Source: Asticcacaulis sp. UBA2476 (GTDB lineage: Bacteria > Pseudomonadota > Alphaproteobacteria > Caulobacterales > Caulobacteraceae). From it: a stretch of DNA of 40,161 nucleotides. Below, in pieces: positions 14,758-24,273 of the stretch. The notes below the pieces were generated by a model. It was not told the DNA's origin. It saw only the letters and a list, made by a program, of their open reading frames with translations, and did no database searches. Both the position numbers and the translations under genes were made by a program. The stretch's first letter is position 1, and every line of letters begins with the position of its first letter. The stretch spans positions 1 to 40,161 of the forward strand of contig DDPE01000033.1 of the NCBI GenBank assembly GCA_002342035.1, written 5' to 3'.

Positions 14758-17328
14758 ATGACCCAATTTTACCGCGCCCTATGTCTGGCGTCAGGGGTAG
14801 CCAGTCTGTCTCTTATCAGCGTGCCTGCGGTCGCACAGGCGGACCCGGCGCTTTACACCCTGCCGGATCTGCGAATCGGACTGGGTAATGATAATGAAGG
14901 CGATACCATTCCCGGTGTCGCGCGGCCCAACGGTTCGATCCATCCGTCGCCGGAAACGCTCAATCCCAATAATTCCGGTTACAATCCCGTCGAAAAGATC
15001 AGCGGTTTTGGCCAGTTGCACACTCAGGGCTCCGGCGGGGTCACGACCTATGGCACCTTTCTTTTGTCGCCGCAGGTGGGGGTGCCCGAATTTGATGAAC
15101 CGGCGCACCTGTCGGACAAAGCCAATGTGACGATGGCCGCCGACTACTACAGCGTCGATCTGGCCCGCTACGCAACGCGGGTGGAGATCACGCCGGCTCA
15201 CTATTCGGCTATTTATCGCCTGACCTATCCCAAGACCAGCGAGGCGCAACTCGTCTTTGATGTGACGCGTAAAGTGGGTGGTGTGGTTGCCTCGGAACTG
15301 GCCGATGTAAAGCTCTACCCGAAAGAGGGTAAGATTGTCGGCCACGTTAAGGCCAAGGGCTACTGGAATCCGGCGCTGATTGACATCTGGTTTGTCGCCC
15401 GCTTCAGCCAGATGCCCACAAAGTGGGGCATCTTCGACAAGGCCGCCGTTAAAGCGGGTGCCACTCAGGCCGCGACCGGCCCCGATGAGCGCCTGGGCGC
15501 ATGGCTGACCTTCAAGGGTACGCCCGACAAGCCGGTTCTGGTTAAGCTGGCCGTGTCGTTTACCAGCGCCGAAACCGCCGAAGCGCTGCTTGATAAGGAA
15601 ATTCCGGGCTGGGATTTCGATCAGGTGCGCAAAGATGCGCAAGTCGCCTGGAATACGCGGTTGTCGAAGATTGAGGTCTCCGGCCTCGATACGGCCCAAA
15701 CCCGCCGCTTTTATACCGCCCTGTACCACAGCTCGATTCAGCCGCGCGATCGCTCGCTGGACCAACCCGCCAAGGAAATGGGGCGGCCAAATTGGGATGA
15801 TCACTATACCCTATGGGACACCTATCGGACCCTGTTTCCGCTGATGTCGATCCTGTCACCGAAGGATTACGCGTCAAACATTAATTCGCTGGTCCATACC
15901 TATGATAAGCTGGGGGCTGCGGATACGGCCATTATCGGTGGTCAAAACTATCATGTGGGCCAGGGCGGCGACGAAGCTGACAATGTTATCGGTGAGGCCC
16001 TGCTGCGGGATGCCAAGGGCGTTGACTGGAATGAAGCCTATCGTCTGACCCATTTCAATGCGTTTGAGCGCCGACGCCCGCGCTATCTGGAAAGCGGCTA
16101 TTTCGGTGTCGGTGATCTTAGCCCCGAACCTAACAATCAGCGCGCCAAATCGGGCTCATCAACGCTTGGGTTTGCGCTCAACGATTATTTCGCCGCTCAG
16201 GTGGCCAAAAAAGTCGGTAAGACCGATGAGGCCGAACGGCTGATGACGCGCTCCGCCAACTGGCGAAAAGTCTGGAACCCGGAAACGACCAGTGACGGTT
16301 TCAGCGGCTTTATCATGCCACGCTATCCCGATGGCCGTTTTCAGGACATCGATGCCAAGCTGGGCTGGGACGGTAAGGTACACAATAATGTCGGCTATTA
16401 CGAAGGCACGGCCTGGATATATTCTTACGGCGTGCTGCACGATATCGACGGCATGGTCGAAGCTATGGGCGGGCGGGTGCGCTTTAATGAGCGTCTGGTG
16501 CATGCCCTCAGTTCCAATCTGATCGATATCACCAACGAGCCGTCGTTCTCGACGCCGTGGCTGTTCCACAATATCGGCCGCGCCGATCTGTCGTCCTACT
16601 GGGCACGTGAGGTATCCCGCCATTTCACGGCCACCGCCTATCCGGGTGACGAAGATGCCGGGGCGATGAGCTCCAACTATGTCTTTAACCGCCTGGGCCT
16701 GTTCCCCAAGCTGGGCAGTGATCGTTATTACCTGCATGGCCCGCGGCACGCGCGCAGCGTCATTCAGCTTGGCGGGGATAAGTCTCTGGAAATCGTGGCG
16801 GATAATGCCGGCGATGACCGGCCCTATATTGCGGCCGTGACCCTGAATGGCGTGCCGCTGGAGGCACCGTTTGTCACCCAGGCGCAGGTGCAGGCGGGTG
16901 GGAAACTGGCTTTTAGCATGAGTGCCGCACCGGGGCAGTGGCTCTACGACGGCGCGGTCGTGACGGCAAAGTCAAGCGTGGCCGAGCTGGTTGATGGTAA
17001 ATCCTCAACGGTCTGGACCGCCAAGGCCGGCGACCACGCCACCTTTGAGCGGACGGCGCCGGTGTGTCTTAAGGCCTATACGGTCAGCACGAGCGATCCT
17101 TCAACGCCGCCGTCAGCCTGGCGCGTCGAGGGCTGGGATGGCAAGCGATGGGTTAGGCTCGATACTCGCAAGGGTGAGGCATTCGGTCAGCCCTATATGA
17201 CCAAAACCTATGACCTGAAAGCCAAGGCCTATGCCCGCTATCGTTTTGTTCTGACGGCAGGCAAGGCGGTCAAGGTTGCCGAGATTGAACTGATCGCGGC
17301 CCCGTCATCGGCCTGTGCGGCTAACTGA
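14758..17328 (+). CDS. GH92 family alpha-mannosidase with C-terminal discoidin-like domain
   Basis: An 856-residue exported enzyme; the signal peptide ends near residue 27 (VPAVAQA). GH92 enzymes are calcium-dependent inverting exo-alpha-mannosidases. Family blocks seen in order are ISGFGQLHTQGSGG..YGTFLLSP, FYTALYHSSIQP, YTLWDTYRTLFPLMSIL, GGDEADNVIGEALL, VGYYEGTAWIYSYGV with the probable general acid Glu549, and YPGDEDAGAMSSNYVFNRLGLFP with Asp631 and Asp633 in the base motif. Residues about 740-853 (DGKSSTVWTAK..WRVEGWDGKRWVRLDTR..VAEIELI) look like an F5/8 type C sandwich that may bind glycan. AGGAAGGGAAG is a clear ribosome-binding site. First glycosidase after the receptor. Linkage specificity (alpha-1,2, 1,3, 1,4 or 1,6) cannot be read. 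Confidence 0.9.
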   Translation: MTQFYRALCLASGVASLSLISVPAVAQADPALYTLPDLRIGLGNDNEGDTIPGVARPNGSIHPSPETLNPNNSGYNPVEKISGFGQLHTQGSGGVTTYGTFLLSPQVGVPEFDEPAHLSDKANVTMAADYYSVDLARYATRVEITPAHYSAIYRLTYPKTSEAQLVFDVTRKVGGVVASELADVKLYPKEGKIVGHVKAKGYWNPALIDIWFVARFSQMPTKWGIFDKAAVKAGATQAATGPDERLGAWLTFKGTPDKPVLVKLAVSFTSAETAEALLDKEIPGWDFDQVRKDAQVAWNTRLSKIEVSGLDTAQTRRFYTALYHSSIQPRDRSLDQPAKEMGRPNWDDHYTLWDTYRTLFPLMSILSPKDYASNINSLVHTYDKLGAADTAIIGGQNYHVGQGGDEADNVIGEALLRDAKGVDWNEAYRLTHFNAFERRRPRYLESGYFGVGDLSPEPNNQRAKSGSSTLGFALNDYFAAQVAKKVGKTDEAERLMTRSANWRKVWNPETTSDGFSGFIMPRYPDGRFQDIDAKLGWDGKVHNNVGYYEGTAWIYSYGVLHDIDGMVEAMGGRVRFNERLVHALSSNLIDITNEPSFSTPWLFHNIGRADLSSYWAREVSRHFTATAYPGDEDAGAMSSNYVFNRLGLFPKLGSDRYYLHGPRHARSVIQLGGDKSLEIVADNAGDDRPYIAAVTLNGVPLEAPFVTQAQVQAGGKLAFSMSAAPGQWLYDGAVVTAKSSVAELVDGKSSTVWTAKAGDHATFERTAPVCLKAYTVSTSDPSTPPSAWRVEGWDGKRWVRLDTRKGEAFGQPYMTKTYDLKAKAYARYRFVLTAGKAVKVAEIELIAAPSSACAAN

Positions 17329-17376
17329 ACAGATATTCCAGCTTGGTGAGGTTAGAATCTTCTAAACAGGCTTGCA

Positions 17377-17392
17377 AATTGGCAAACCAATT
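17377..17392. promoter_or_regulatory. Candidate operator 3 upstream of the GH2 gene
   Basis: AATTGGCAAACCAATT repeats the AATTGGC..CCAATT arms of operator 1 but with a 4-base rather than 5-base spacer. It sits in the 100-bp gap between the GH92 and GH2 genes, 37 bp before the chosen GH2 start. It may mark an internal promoter under the same repressor; the shorter spacing makes this less certain. Confidence 0.5.
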
Positions 17393-17428
17393 ATATGGTG
17401 GTGCACTACGTTTATGAGTGAGGAAAAA

Positions 17429-20400
17429 ATGGCTGTAATATTTAGTAAAACCGGCACCGCATTAGCGGCAATTTTCACTCTGTGGTCATTAACCCCATCA
17501 ATATTGGTTGCCCAATCTGCGGCGACGGAGTGGGAACAGCCAGAGGTGGTGGCGGTGAACCGTGAGCCGATGAAGGCGACGTTCTTTAACTTTGAAAGCC
17601 GAGATCTGGCGCTCAAAGGGGATAAGTCAGCGTCGCGTTATTTTCAGTCGCTGGACGGGACGTGGGATTTCAAATTCTCCAAGGGCGTAGAAGCGCGCCC
17701 CAAGGATTTTTACAAACAAGACACCTCGGCCTGGGACAAGATCCAGGTGCCGGGCATGATTCAGGCCCAAGGTGACGGAAAGTTCGGTCTGCCGGAATTT
17801 TACAATATCAAATATCCATTCCCGATGAACGAGCCCTATATCCCGCATGACGCCAATGAGGTCGGATCGTATAAGCGCAGCTTTGAGGTGGCATCCGATT
17901 GGTCGGGGAAGGACGTATTTCTGCATATCGGGGCAGCGGGTGCGGCCTATTATATCTGGGTCAATGGCGAGAAAGTTGGGTATTCCGAAGACTCCAAGCT
18001 GCCGTCGGAATTCAATGTCACTAAATTCCTGAAATCCGGCGCAAACAGCATAGCGATTGAAGTCTATCGCTATGCCGATGGCTCCTACCTTGAGGATCAG
18101 GATTTCTGGCGGTTATCGGGGATTGAGCGGTCAGTCTATCTTTATGCCGAACCGAAGACCCGTCTGCGCGATTACACGGTCACGGCGTCGCTCGATAAAA
18201 CCTACACGGGCGGTAAGTTCGCGCTGGAGGCCGAACTGGTGGGCGCTAAGGGATCGGGCACCATCACCGCCACGCTCTATGACGACGACACGCAGGTTTT
18301 GAAGACTTCGGCTAAGGCGTCCATCACTAAACCGGCCAAACTGACCGGCACGATCAAGGGCGTTAAGGCTTGGTCGGCGGAGACGCCCAACCTTTACAGG
18401 CTGGTGATCGAATACAAAGACGCCAAAGGCAATCTGATCTCGGCCACCTCTCGCAAGATCGGCTTCCGCACCGTCGAAATCCGAAATGGCGAAGTGCAGG
18501 TTAACGGCAAGCGCGTCATGATCAAGGGCGTCAACCGCCATGAACATGATCCGAAAACCTACCGTGTCATCTCAGAAGCGTCGATGCGTAAAGACATCGA
18601 GCTGATGAAGCAGGCCAATGTCAACGCGCTGCGCACCTCGCACTATCCCAACGATCCGCTCATCTATGATCTGGCCGATGAGTACGGCCTCTATGTCATG
18701 GATGAAGCCAATGTCGAGAGCCACGAATATATGACGCTGGGCCGCGATAAGGGCGATACCAGCGTCCAGTTGGGCTTCAAACCGCACTGGAAAACCGCGC
18801 ACCTTGACCGCATCTCGCGCATGGTTGAGCGCGACAAGAACTCGCCTTCGATCATCTTCTGGTCGCTGGGCAATGAAACCGGTGTCGGCCCGAATTTTGA
18901 AAATGCCGCTAAATGGGTTCGGCAAAATGACCCGACACGCCTGCTATCCTTCCTGGGCTATAGCGCCCTGACTGAGGAACATAGGCCTAACTCTTATGTC
19001 GATATCTATGCGCCAATGTATGACGACATCGACCGTATGCGCGATTACGCCGAAGACCCGCAATTCACCCAACCGATGATCCAGACCGAATACGCCCACG
19101 CCATGGGCAATTCTCTGGGCAATTTTGAAGACTATTGGCAAACCATCCGGGCCCATAAAAAGCTGCAAGGCGGATTTATCTGGGACTGGGTGGATCAGTA
19201 TGTCTATGCCAAGGACGATAAGGGCCGCACCTATTGGGCATCGGGCTTTGATCTTAATCCCAAACGCGGCGACAACAGTGTCATCGGCGACGGCGTTATC
19301 AAGGCCGACCGCACCCCTGATCCGGAATATTACGAGCTGCGTCAGGTACAGGCTCCGGTCGCTTTTGAGCGGGATGGGGGCGGCAATATTGTCGTCGAAA
19401 ACCGCTACGACTTCATCGACCTGTCGGGCTTTGACTTGCGTTGGGACGTCCGTATAGATGGCCGTGAAAGTGCCAGTGGTGTGCTCACAACGGTGCCGGT
19501 CAAGGCCGGGGAGCGCCAGACGATCCCCCTGAGCCTGCCCGCTATCGGTGATAATGGCGAAGCCATACTGACGTTGCGGGCCATCGCCCGTGAGGGGGCC
19601 ATTAAGGGCGTGCCCGCGGGTACCGAACTGGCCTTTAATCAATTCACCTTGCGGGCGGCCGCGCCCTTAAGCGTCGCCGTCTCTGGTGCTGTGAAAATCT
19701 CAAAATCTGCCGACGCTATCTCCTTAAGTGCCGCTCGCAATCAGTTGACGGTCGATACCCGAACGGGCCTGATCCGCTATGATGAGGCGGGCAAACAACT
19801 GCTGAATGGCGGGTCGCCCAACTTCTGGCGCGGGCTGACCGATAATGATGTGGGTATCGGCCTTGAGAAAAGCCACCGCATCTGGAAGGACTATACCGAG
19901 CACCGCCGGGTGCGCGCCATTGAAACCGGCGCTGATTTCGTCCGGGTCAACTATGCGCTGGGACAGGGCGGGGGCCGCTTTGATATCACCTACCGGATGT
20001 CGGGCGATGGTCAGGTCGATGTGACGGCGGCGTTCACCCCCGAAAAAGACGATCTGCCTGATCCGTTGCGGATCGGCCTCCGTTTCAATTTCGATCCGGC
20101 GATGGATGACCTGAGCTGGTACGGCAAAGGCCCTCACGAAAGTTACGGCGACCGCCATACGGGCGCGGCCCTTGGCCTTTATCGCGGTTCGGTTCAGGCT
20201 CAGTATCATGACTATGCCCGCCCGCAGGAAAGCGGCAATAAAACTGATGTGCGCTGGCTGTCGCTGTCGGACGATAAGGGGCGCAGCCTCAAGGTGACCG
20301 GGGCGCAGCCTTTGTCGGTCAATGCCCTGGCCTTCCCGTATGAAGACCTTTACGTCCGGCCACAGGGCACCTGGAAGTCCTCCGATATAGCGCCTCACGG

Positions 20401-20545
20401 TGAAGGTTCTCTGCTGATCGACATAACCCAGTCGGGCGTAGGCGGCGATACGGGCTGGAATTCGATCGGGCGGCCTTTGGTGAAATACCGCGTGCCGCTG
20501 GCGCCGGTCAGTTATAGCTTCCGTCTGTCGTCCGGTCAGGAATAG
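17429..20545 (+). CDS. GH2 family beta-galactosidase (LacZ-like), exported
   Basis: A 1038-residue retaining beta-glycosidase with LacZ domain order: jelly-roll sugar-binding domain (SLDGTWDFKF..VPGMIQAQG), two immunoglobulin-like domains around a TIM barrel, then domain 5 (Bgal_small_N: RPQESGNKTDVRWL). The acid/base is Glu483 in WSLGNETG and the nucleophile is Glu554 in MIQTEYAHAMGNS. RHEHDP and RTSHYPNDP are also LacZ-typical, so beta-galactosidase is the best call. Unlike cytoplasmic LacZ it starts with a signal peptide (about 28 residues, ending ILVAQ), so it works in the periplasm or at the surface. I chose ATG 17429, with TGAGGA seven bases upstream, over ATG 17414 and a frame extension to 17372. 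The GH115 gene follows nine bases later. Confidence 0.92.
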   Translation: MAVIFSKTGTALAAIFTLWSLTPSILVAQSAATEWEQPEVVAVNREPMKATFFNFESRDLALKGDKSASRYFQSLDGTWDFKFSKGVEARPKDFYKQDTSAWDKIQVPGMIQAQGDGKFGLPEFYNIKYPFPMNEPYIPHDANEVGSYKRSFEVASDWSGKDVFLHIGAAGAAYYIWVNGEKVGYSEDSKLPSEFNVTKFLKSGANSIAIEVYRYADGSYLEDQDFWRLSGIERSVYLYAEPKTRLRDYTVTASLDKTYTGGKFALEAELVGAKGSGTITATLYDDDTQVLKTSAKASITKPAKLTGTIKGVKAWSAETPNLYRLVIEYKDAKGNLISATSRKIGFRTVEIRNGEVQVNGKRVMIKGVNRHEHDPKTYRVISEASMRKDIELMKQANVNALRTSHYPNDPLIYDLADEYGLYVMDEANVESHEYMTLGRDKGDTSVQLGFKPHWKTAHLDRISRMVERDKNSPSIIFWSLGNETGVGPNFENAAKWVRQNDPTRLLSFLGYSALTEEHRPNSYVDIYAPMYDDIDRMRDYAEDPQFTQPMIQTEYAHAMGNSLGNFEDYWQTIRAHKKLQGGFIWDWVDQYVYAKDDKGRTYWASGFDLNPKRGDNSVIGDGVIKADRTPDPEYYELRQVQAPVAFERDGGGNIVVENRYDFIDLSGFDLRWDVRIDGRESASGVLTTVPVKAGERQTIPLSLPAIGDNGEAILTLRAIAREGAIKGVPAGTELAFNQFTLRAAAPLSVAVSGAVKISKSADAISLSAARNQLTVDTRTGLIRYDEAGKQLLNGGSPNFWRGLTDNDVGIGLEKSHRIWKDYTEHRRVRAIETGADFVRVNYALGQGGGRFDITYRMSGDGQVDVTAAFTPEKDDLPDPLRIGLRFNFDPAMDDLSWYGKGPHESYGDRHTGAALGLYRGSVQAQYHDYARPQESGNKTDVRWLSLSDDKGRSLKVTGAQPLSVNALAFPYEDLYVRPQGTWKSSDIAPHGEGSLLIDITQSGVGGDTGWNSIGRPLVKYRVPLAPVSYSFRLSSGQE

Positions 20546-20554
20546 GAGATGCCT

Positions 20555-23329
20555 ATGCTGCGCTCACGGTTGTTATCGGGGCTTTTGTCCGGAGTCATGC
20601 TGCTGTCGGCGTCGTCGGCGCTCAGTGCCGAGGTTACCCTGTTTGACGGCACGAATAAGATCGGCGTCGTCCACGATAAGGGCCGCACGCTTGAGCTGGC
20701 CGCACAGATGTTGTCGCGTGACGTTGAAGCCTTGACCGGAACCACCGCGAAGGTCTCGACCCGTCTGCGCGATTGCCCGCAGGTGTGTGTGGTCATCGGC
20801 ACTTATGAATCGGCAGTGGTGGCGGGCCTTGCCAAGTCGGCAGGTGTTGATCCATTGGCCCTCAAAGGGCAATGGGAGCGCTATGGCCGTGCCGTGGTGC
20901 AAAAGGACGGCAAAACCTATGTGCTGATCTATGGTTCTGATCGCCGGGGCGCGGTCTACGGCGTTACTGATCTGTCGCGCGAACTGGGGGTATCGCCTTG
21001 GGAATGGTGGGCCGATGTCAAGCCACGCCGGACTGAGCGGCTGGTGATGGATGACACGGCGCGCCTGTCGAACGCGCCGTCGGTGCAATATCGCGGCATA
21101 TTCCTGAACGATGAGGACTGGGGCCTTGAACCCTGGGCGGGCAAGACCTTTGAGCCCGAAGTCGGCAATATCGGGCCAAAGACCTATGCGCGTGTCTATG
21201 AGCTGATGTGGCGGCTGAAGGCCAATACCCTGTGGCCGGCCATGCACATCAATACGGTACAGTTTTACGGGCTGAAACAGAACCCCAAGGTAGCCGATGA
21301 CTATGCCATCATTATCGGCACCTCCCATGCCGAGCCGATGATGCGCAACAATCTGCGCGAATGGGATGAGGCCCGCGACGGGCCGTTCAATTTTACCGTC
21401 AACCGCGATAAGATCCTCAACTACTGGCGCACCCGGCTTAAGGAAAGTGCCGCTTACGAGAACATCTATACCGTAGGCCTGCGCGGGATTCACGATGGAC
21501 CGATGCAGGGCGCCGATACGCTGGAGGCGCGCAAGGACGTGTTGCAGTCGGTCATCGGCCTTCAGCGCAACCTGTTTAAATCGGCGCTTAAGCGATCGCC
21601 GCAGACCGTGCCGCAGACCTATGTGCTCTATCATGAGCTTCAGGAAGCCTATGACGCCGGGCTGAAATTGCCGGACGATGTCACCCTGATGTGGGCCGAT
21701 GACAATTACGGCTATATCCGCCGCCTGAGTAATGCTGAGGAGCGTAAGCGCTCCGGCGGATCAGGGGTATATTACCATGTCTCCTATTGGGGGCGGCCTC
21801 ATGATTATCAGTGGCTGGGTACCAACCATCCTGAGTTGCTGCGTTCGGAAATGCAGAAAGCCTATGAGCTTGAGGCGCGCCGCATCTGGATACTCAATGT
21901 CGGGGATGTCAAACCGCTGGAATATCTGACGCAGTATTTCCTCGATCTGGCGTTTGATGCGGACCTTCTGAAATCAGGCCCAAGGGCGCATCTGACGCGG
22001 TGGGCCGATGAAACCTTTGGGGCTGGAAACGGCACCGAAGTCGCCGATATTATGGTGGGCTTTTATGATCTGGCGTTCGAGCGAAAGCCTGAATATATGG
22101 GCTTTTCCGAAACTGAGCCGGTCACACCGGTCACCCAGAGCGATTTCGTAAAGCCCGACGGTGAAAAGGCGCAGGCCCGCCTGGCCGCCTATGCCGATCT
22201 GGTGGCGCGGGCCGAAGCGCTGGGGGCACGGTTGCCGCAGGATCGGCAGTCGGCCTATTTTGAACTGGTGCTCTATCCCGTCAGAGGGGCGGCCAATCTC
22301 AATGCGCGGGTGCTCAATATCGATCTGGCCGGTCTCTATGCCCGGCAGGGCCGGGCCAGTGCTAATATCTATTCCGACCGTGCGCGCGCCGCTCATCAGG
22401 CCATCGTGACCGATACCGCCACCTATAACGGTCTGGAAAACGGCAAGTGGAACCGCATGATGGACATGGCGCCGCGGCGGTTGCCAGTGTTTATGGAGCC
22501 GGTCTATCCGCAGTGGTCACCGTCATCACAACCGGGCTGTGCGACGGCGGTTGCGGGCGGCTGGTGGAATGATGAAAACGCCCTGACCTTTGTGACGGGC
22601 CAGCCGCGCAGCCGGGTGATCGAGCTTTTTTCGCGGCAGGCAACGGATCAGACCTGGACGCTGAAAGCCCCCAAAGGGGCGCTTAAACTATCATCCGAAA
22701 GCGGCATATTAAACGCCGCCAATGGCTGGGAGCAGCGCCTGACCGTCACCTATGACGGCACAACCGAACTGGGCCCGATCGATATCCAGTGTGGCGCTAA
22801 GACCATTCGTATCCACACAAAGCTTCTGCCCGCACCGGTCCCGGCCGATTATGTTGAAAATGACCGCCGCGTGATCATACCGCTGGCCAGCCAAAGCGAT
22901 GCGCGCTGGGAGCGGCTGGGGGAGTTGGGGCACACAGGGGCCGTGCTTCGGTCGCGCCTTGATCTGCCGACCTTACAGGCCCCTGACGGTGAGCCCCTGA
23001 GATACCGGTTTTCGACCTACAGTTCCGTGGGCGGTAGCCTTAACTTGGTCGGCCTGCCGGTTCATGCGATCAATCCGGGGACGGGCGTGAAGGTCGCGGT
23101 GCAACTGGATAGCGGCCCTATTGAAGTGCTCGATTTTTCGACCGTCGGCCGCAGTGATCAGTGGCGGGCCAATGTGTTGGTCAACAAGGCCGTGCAAACC
23201 CTGCCGCTGCGTATGCTGAACGCAGGTGCCCATGAGCTTAAAGTTTGGCCGCTCGACCCCGGTGTGGTTCTGGATCATGCTGAGATCCGGCTGGACGGAG
23301 CCGACAAATATTATGGCATCGTCGAATAA
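20555..23329 (+). CDS. GH115 family alpha-glucuronidase
   Basis: A 924-residue exported enzyme of GH115, a family that removes alpha-1,2-linked glucuronic acid or 4-O-methyl-glucuronic acid, mainly from glucuronoxylan side chains. The family signature runs over about residues 170-330: YRGIFLNDEDWGLEPWA, GNIGPKTYARVYELMWRLKA, NTLWPAMH, IIIGTSHAEPMMRNN and YTVGLRGIHDGPMQG. The C-terminal part (GSLNLVGLPVHAINPGTG..) matches the usual beta-sandwich. A signal peptide ends near ALSA. There are two candidate ATGs. AGGAG at 20544-20548 touches the first (20549) but is six bases from the second (20555), so I prefer the second. The AGGAG overlaps the GH2 stop, which suggests coupling. This gene is the strongest clue that the substrate carries glucuronic acid. 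Confidence 0.93.
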   Translation: MLRSRLLSGLLSGVMLLSASSALSAEVTLFDGTNKIGVVHDKGRTLELAAQMLSRDVEALTGTTAKVSTRLRDCPQVCVVIGTYESAVVAGLAKSAGVDPLALKGQWERYGRAVVQKDGKTYVLIYGSDRRGAVYGVTDLSRELGVSPWEWWADVKPRRTERLVMDDTARLSNAPSVQYRGIFLNDEDWGLEPWAGKTFEPEVGNIGPKTYARVYELMWRLKANTLWPAMHINTVQFYGLKQNPKVADDYAIIIGTSHAEPMMRNNLREWDEARDGPFNFTVNRDKILNYWRTRLKESAAYENIYTVGLRGIHDGPMQGADTLEARKDVLQSVIGLQRNLFKSALKRSPQTVPQTYVLYHELQEAYDAGLKLPDDVTLMWADDNYGYIRRLSNAEERKRSGGSGVYYHVSYWGRPHDYQWLGTNHPELLRSEMQKAYELEARRIWILNVGDVKPLEYLTQYFLDLAFDADLLKSGPRAHLTRWADETFGAGNGTEVADIMVGFYDLAFERKPEYMGFSETEPVTPVTQSDFVKPDGEKAQARLAAYADLVARAEALGARLPQDRQSAYFELVLYPVRGAANLNARVLNIDLAGLYARQGRASANIYSDRARAAHQAIVTDTATYNGLENGKWNRMMDMAPRRLPVFMEPVYPQWSPSSQPGCATAVAGGWWNDENALTFVTGQPRSRVIELFSRQATDQTWTLKAPKGALKLSSESGILNAANGWEQRLTVTYDGTTELGPIDIQCGAKTIRIHTKLLPAPVPADYVENDRRVIIPLASQSDARWERLGELGHTGAVLRSRLDLPTLQAPDGEPLRYRFSTYSSVGGSLNLVGLPVHAINPGTGVKVAVQLDSGPIEVLDFSTVGRSDQWRANVLVNKAVQTLPLRMLNAGAHELKVWPLDPGVVLDHAEIRLDGADKYYGIVE

Positions 23330-23342
23330 TAAGGAGCAGGAC

Positions 23343-24263
23343 ATGAAACGGAAATGGGCCGGGTTTATCGCGGCGACTTTTATGATCGCAGCCAGTGCGG
23401 CGGTGGCGCAGGCGCCCATATCGCCGCGCTTTAATGCCGACCCTTCGCCCCATGACTTTAAGGGCAAGGTCTATGTTTATGCCACTGATGATGCCTCTAA
23501 TTCGGGCAAATACTGGGATTCGACCACATGGCGGCTTTATTCGTCAAAGGATATGAAAACCTGGTCGGACGACGGCGCTTTTCTCAGCGTCAGTGTCTTT
23601 AAATGGGCCAAGCCCGATGCCAAGGCCTGGGCGCCGGAAGCGGCCTATCGCAACGGCAAATATTACTTCTATGCGCCGGTCGGCGGTGACAAGATCGGGG
23701 TGGCCGTCGCCAGCAAACCGCAGGGACCGTTCAAAGATGCCCGCACCGATGCGCTGATCGACAAGGCCCGCGACGCCAATGCCGGTGATGAACCCATCGA
23801 TCCGGCGGTGATGATTGATGATGACGGTCAGGCTTACCTGTTTTTTGGCACGCGCGTGCCCAAGGTCGTTAAGCTCAATAAGGATATGGTCTCAACCTCC
23901 GGGCCGATCATGAATGTCGAAATCACTGGCTTTCCTGCCAGCGACCCCAAGAAGAAATACGGCGAAGCGCCGTTTTTGCATAAGCATAACGGGCTATATT
24001 ATTTCAGTTTTTCGACCGGATGGCCGGGGCAAATTGTCTATGGCACCTCAAAATCCCCAATGGGGCCTTTTGAATATCGCGGCGTAATTTTCGATTATCT
24101 GTCCATCAGCACCAACCATCAGGCGATCATGAAGCGGGGCGGTAAATGGTGGTTCTTTTATCATGACAATCTCCTGCCGGGTGGGGGCAGCCATCGCCGC
24201 TCGATCAGCTTTGCGCCCCTGACGCATCTTCCTGACGGCACCATCGAAGAGATCAAGCGGTAA
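23343..24263 (+). CDS. GH43 family glycosidase (arabinofuranosidase/xylosidase/galactanase class)
   Basis: A 306-residue single-domain five-bladed beta-propeller enzyme with signal peptide (ending AAVAQA). The three catalytic acids of GH43 can be placed: Asp33 (base, NADPSPHDF), Asp153 (pKa modulator, PIDPAVMIDDDG) and Glu208 (acid, YGEAPFLHKHNG). GH43 contains alpha-L-arabinofuranosidases, beta-xylosidases and exo-beta-1,3-galactanases. The subfamily cannot be decided by eye, and it is this assignment that would tell whether the target is xylan or arabinogalactan. ATG 23343 follows GGAGCAGGAC; an upstream frame extension overlaps GH115 and is rejected. The gene sits 13 bp after GH115 and 10 bp before the halogenase-like gene. 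Confidence 0.88.
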   Translation: MKRKWAGFIAATFMIAASAAVAQAPISPRFNADPSPHDFKGKVYVYATDDASNSGKYWDSTTWRLYSSKDMKTWSDDGAFLSVSVFKWAKPDAKAWAPEAAYRNGKYYFYAPVGGDKIGVAVASKPQGPFKDARTDALIDKARDANAGDEPIDPAVMIDDDGQAYLFFGTRVPKVVKLNKDMVSTSGPIMNVEITGFPASDPKKKYGEAPFLHKHNGLYYFSFSTGWPGQIVYGTSKSPMGPFEYRGVIFDYLSISTNHQAIMKRGGKWWFFYHDNLLPGGGSHRRSISFAPLTHLPDGTIEEIKR

Positions 24264-24273
24264 ATCAGTCACC

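Noticed and set aside
14791..15804. A 337-codon minus-strand frame within the GH92 gene
   Set aside because: Antisense shadow of a gene with clear catalytic motifs and ribosome-binding site.
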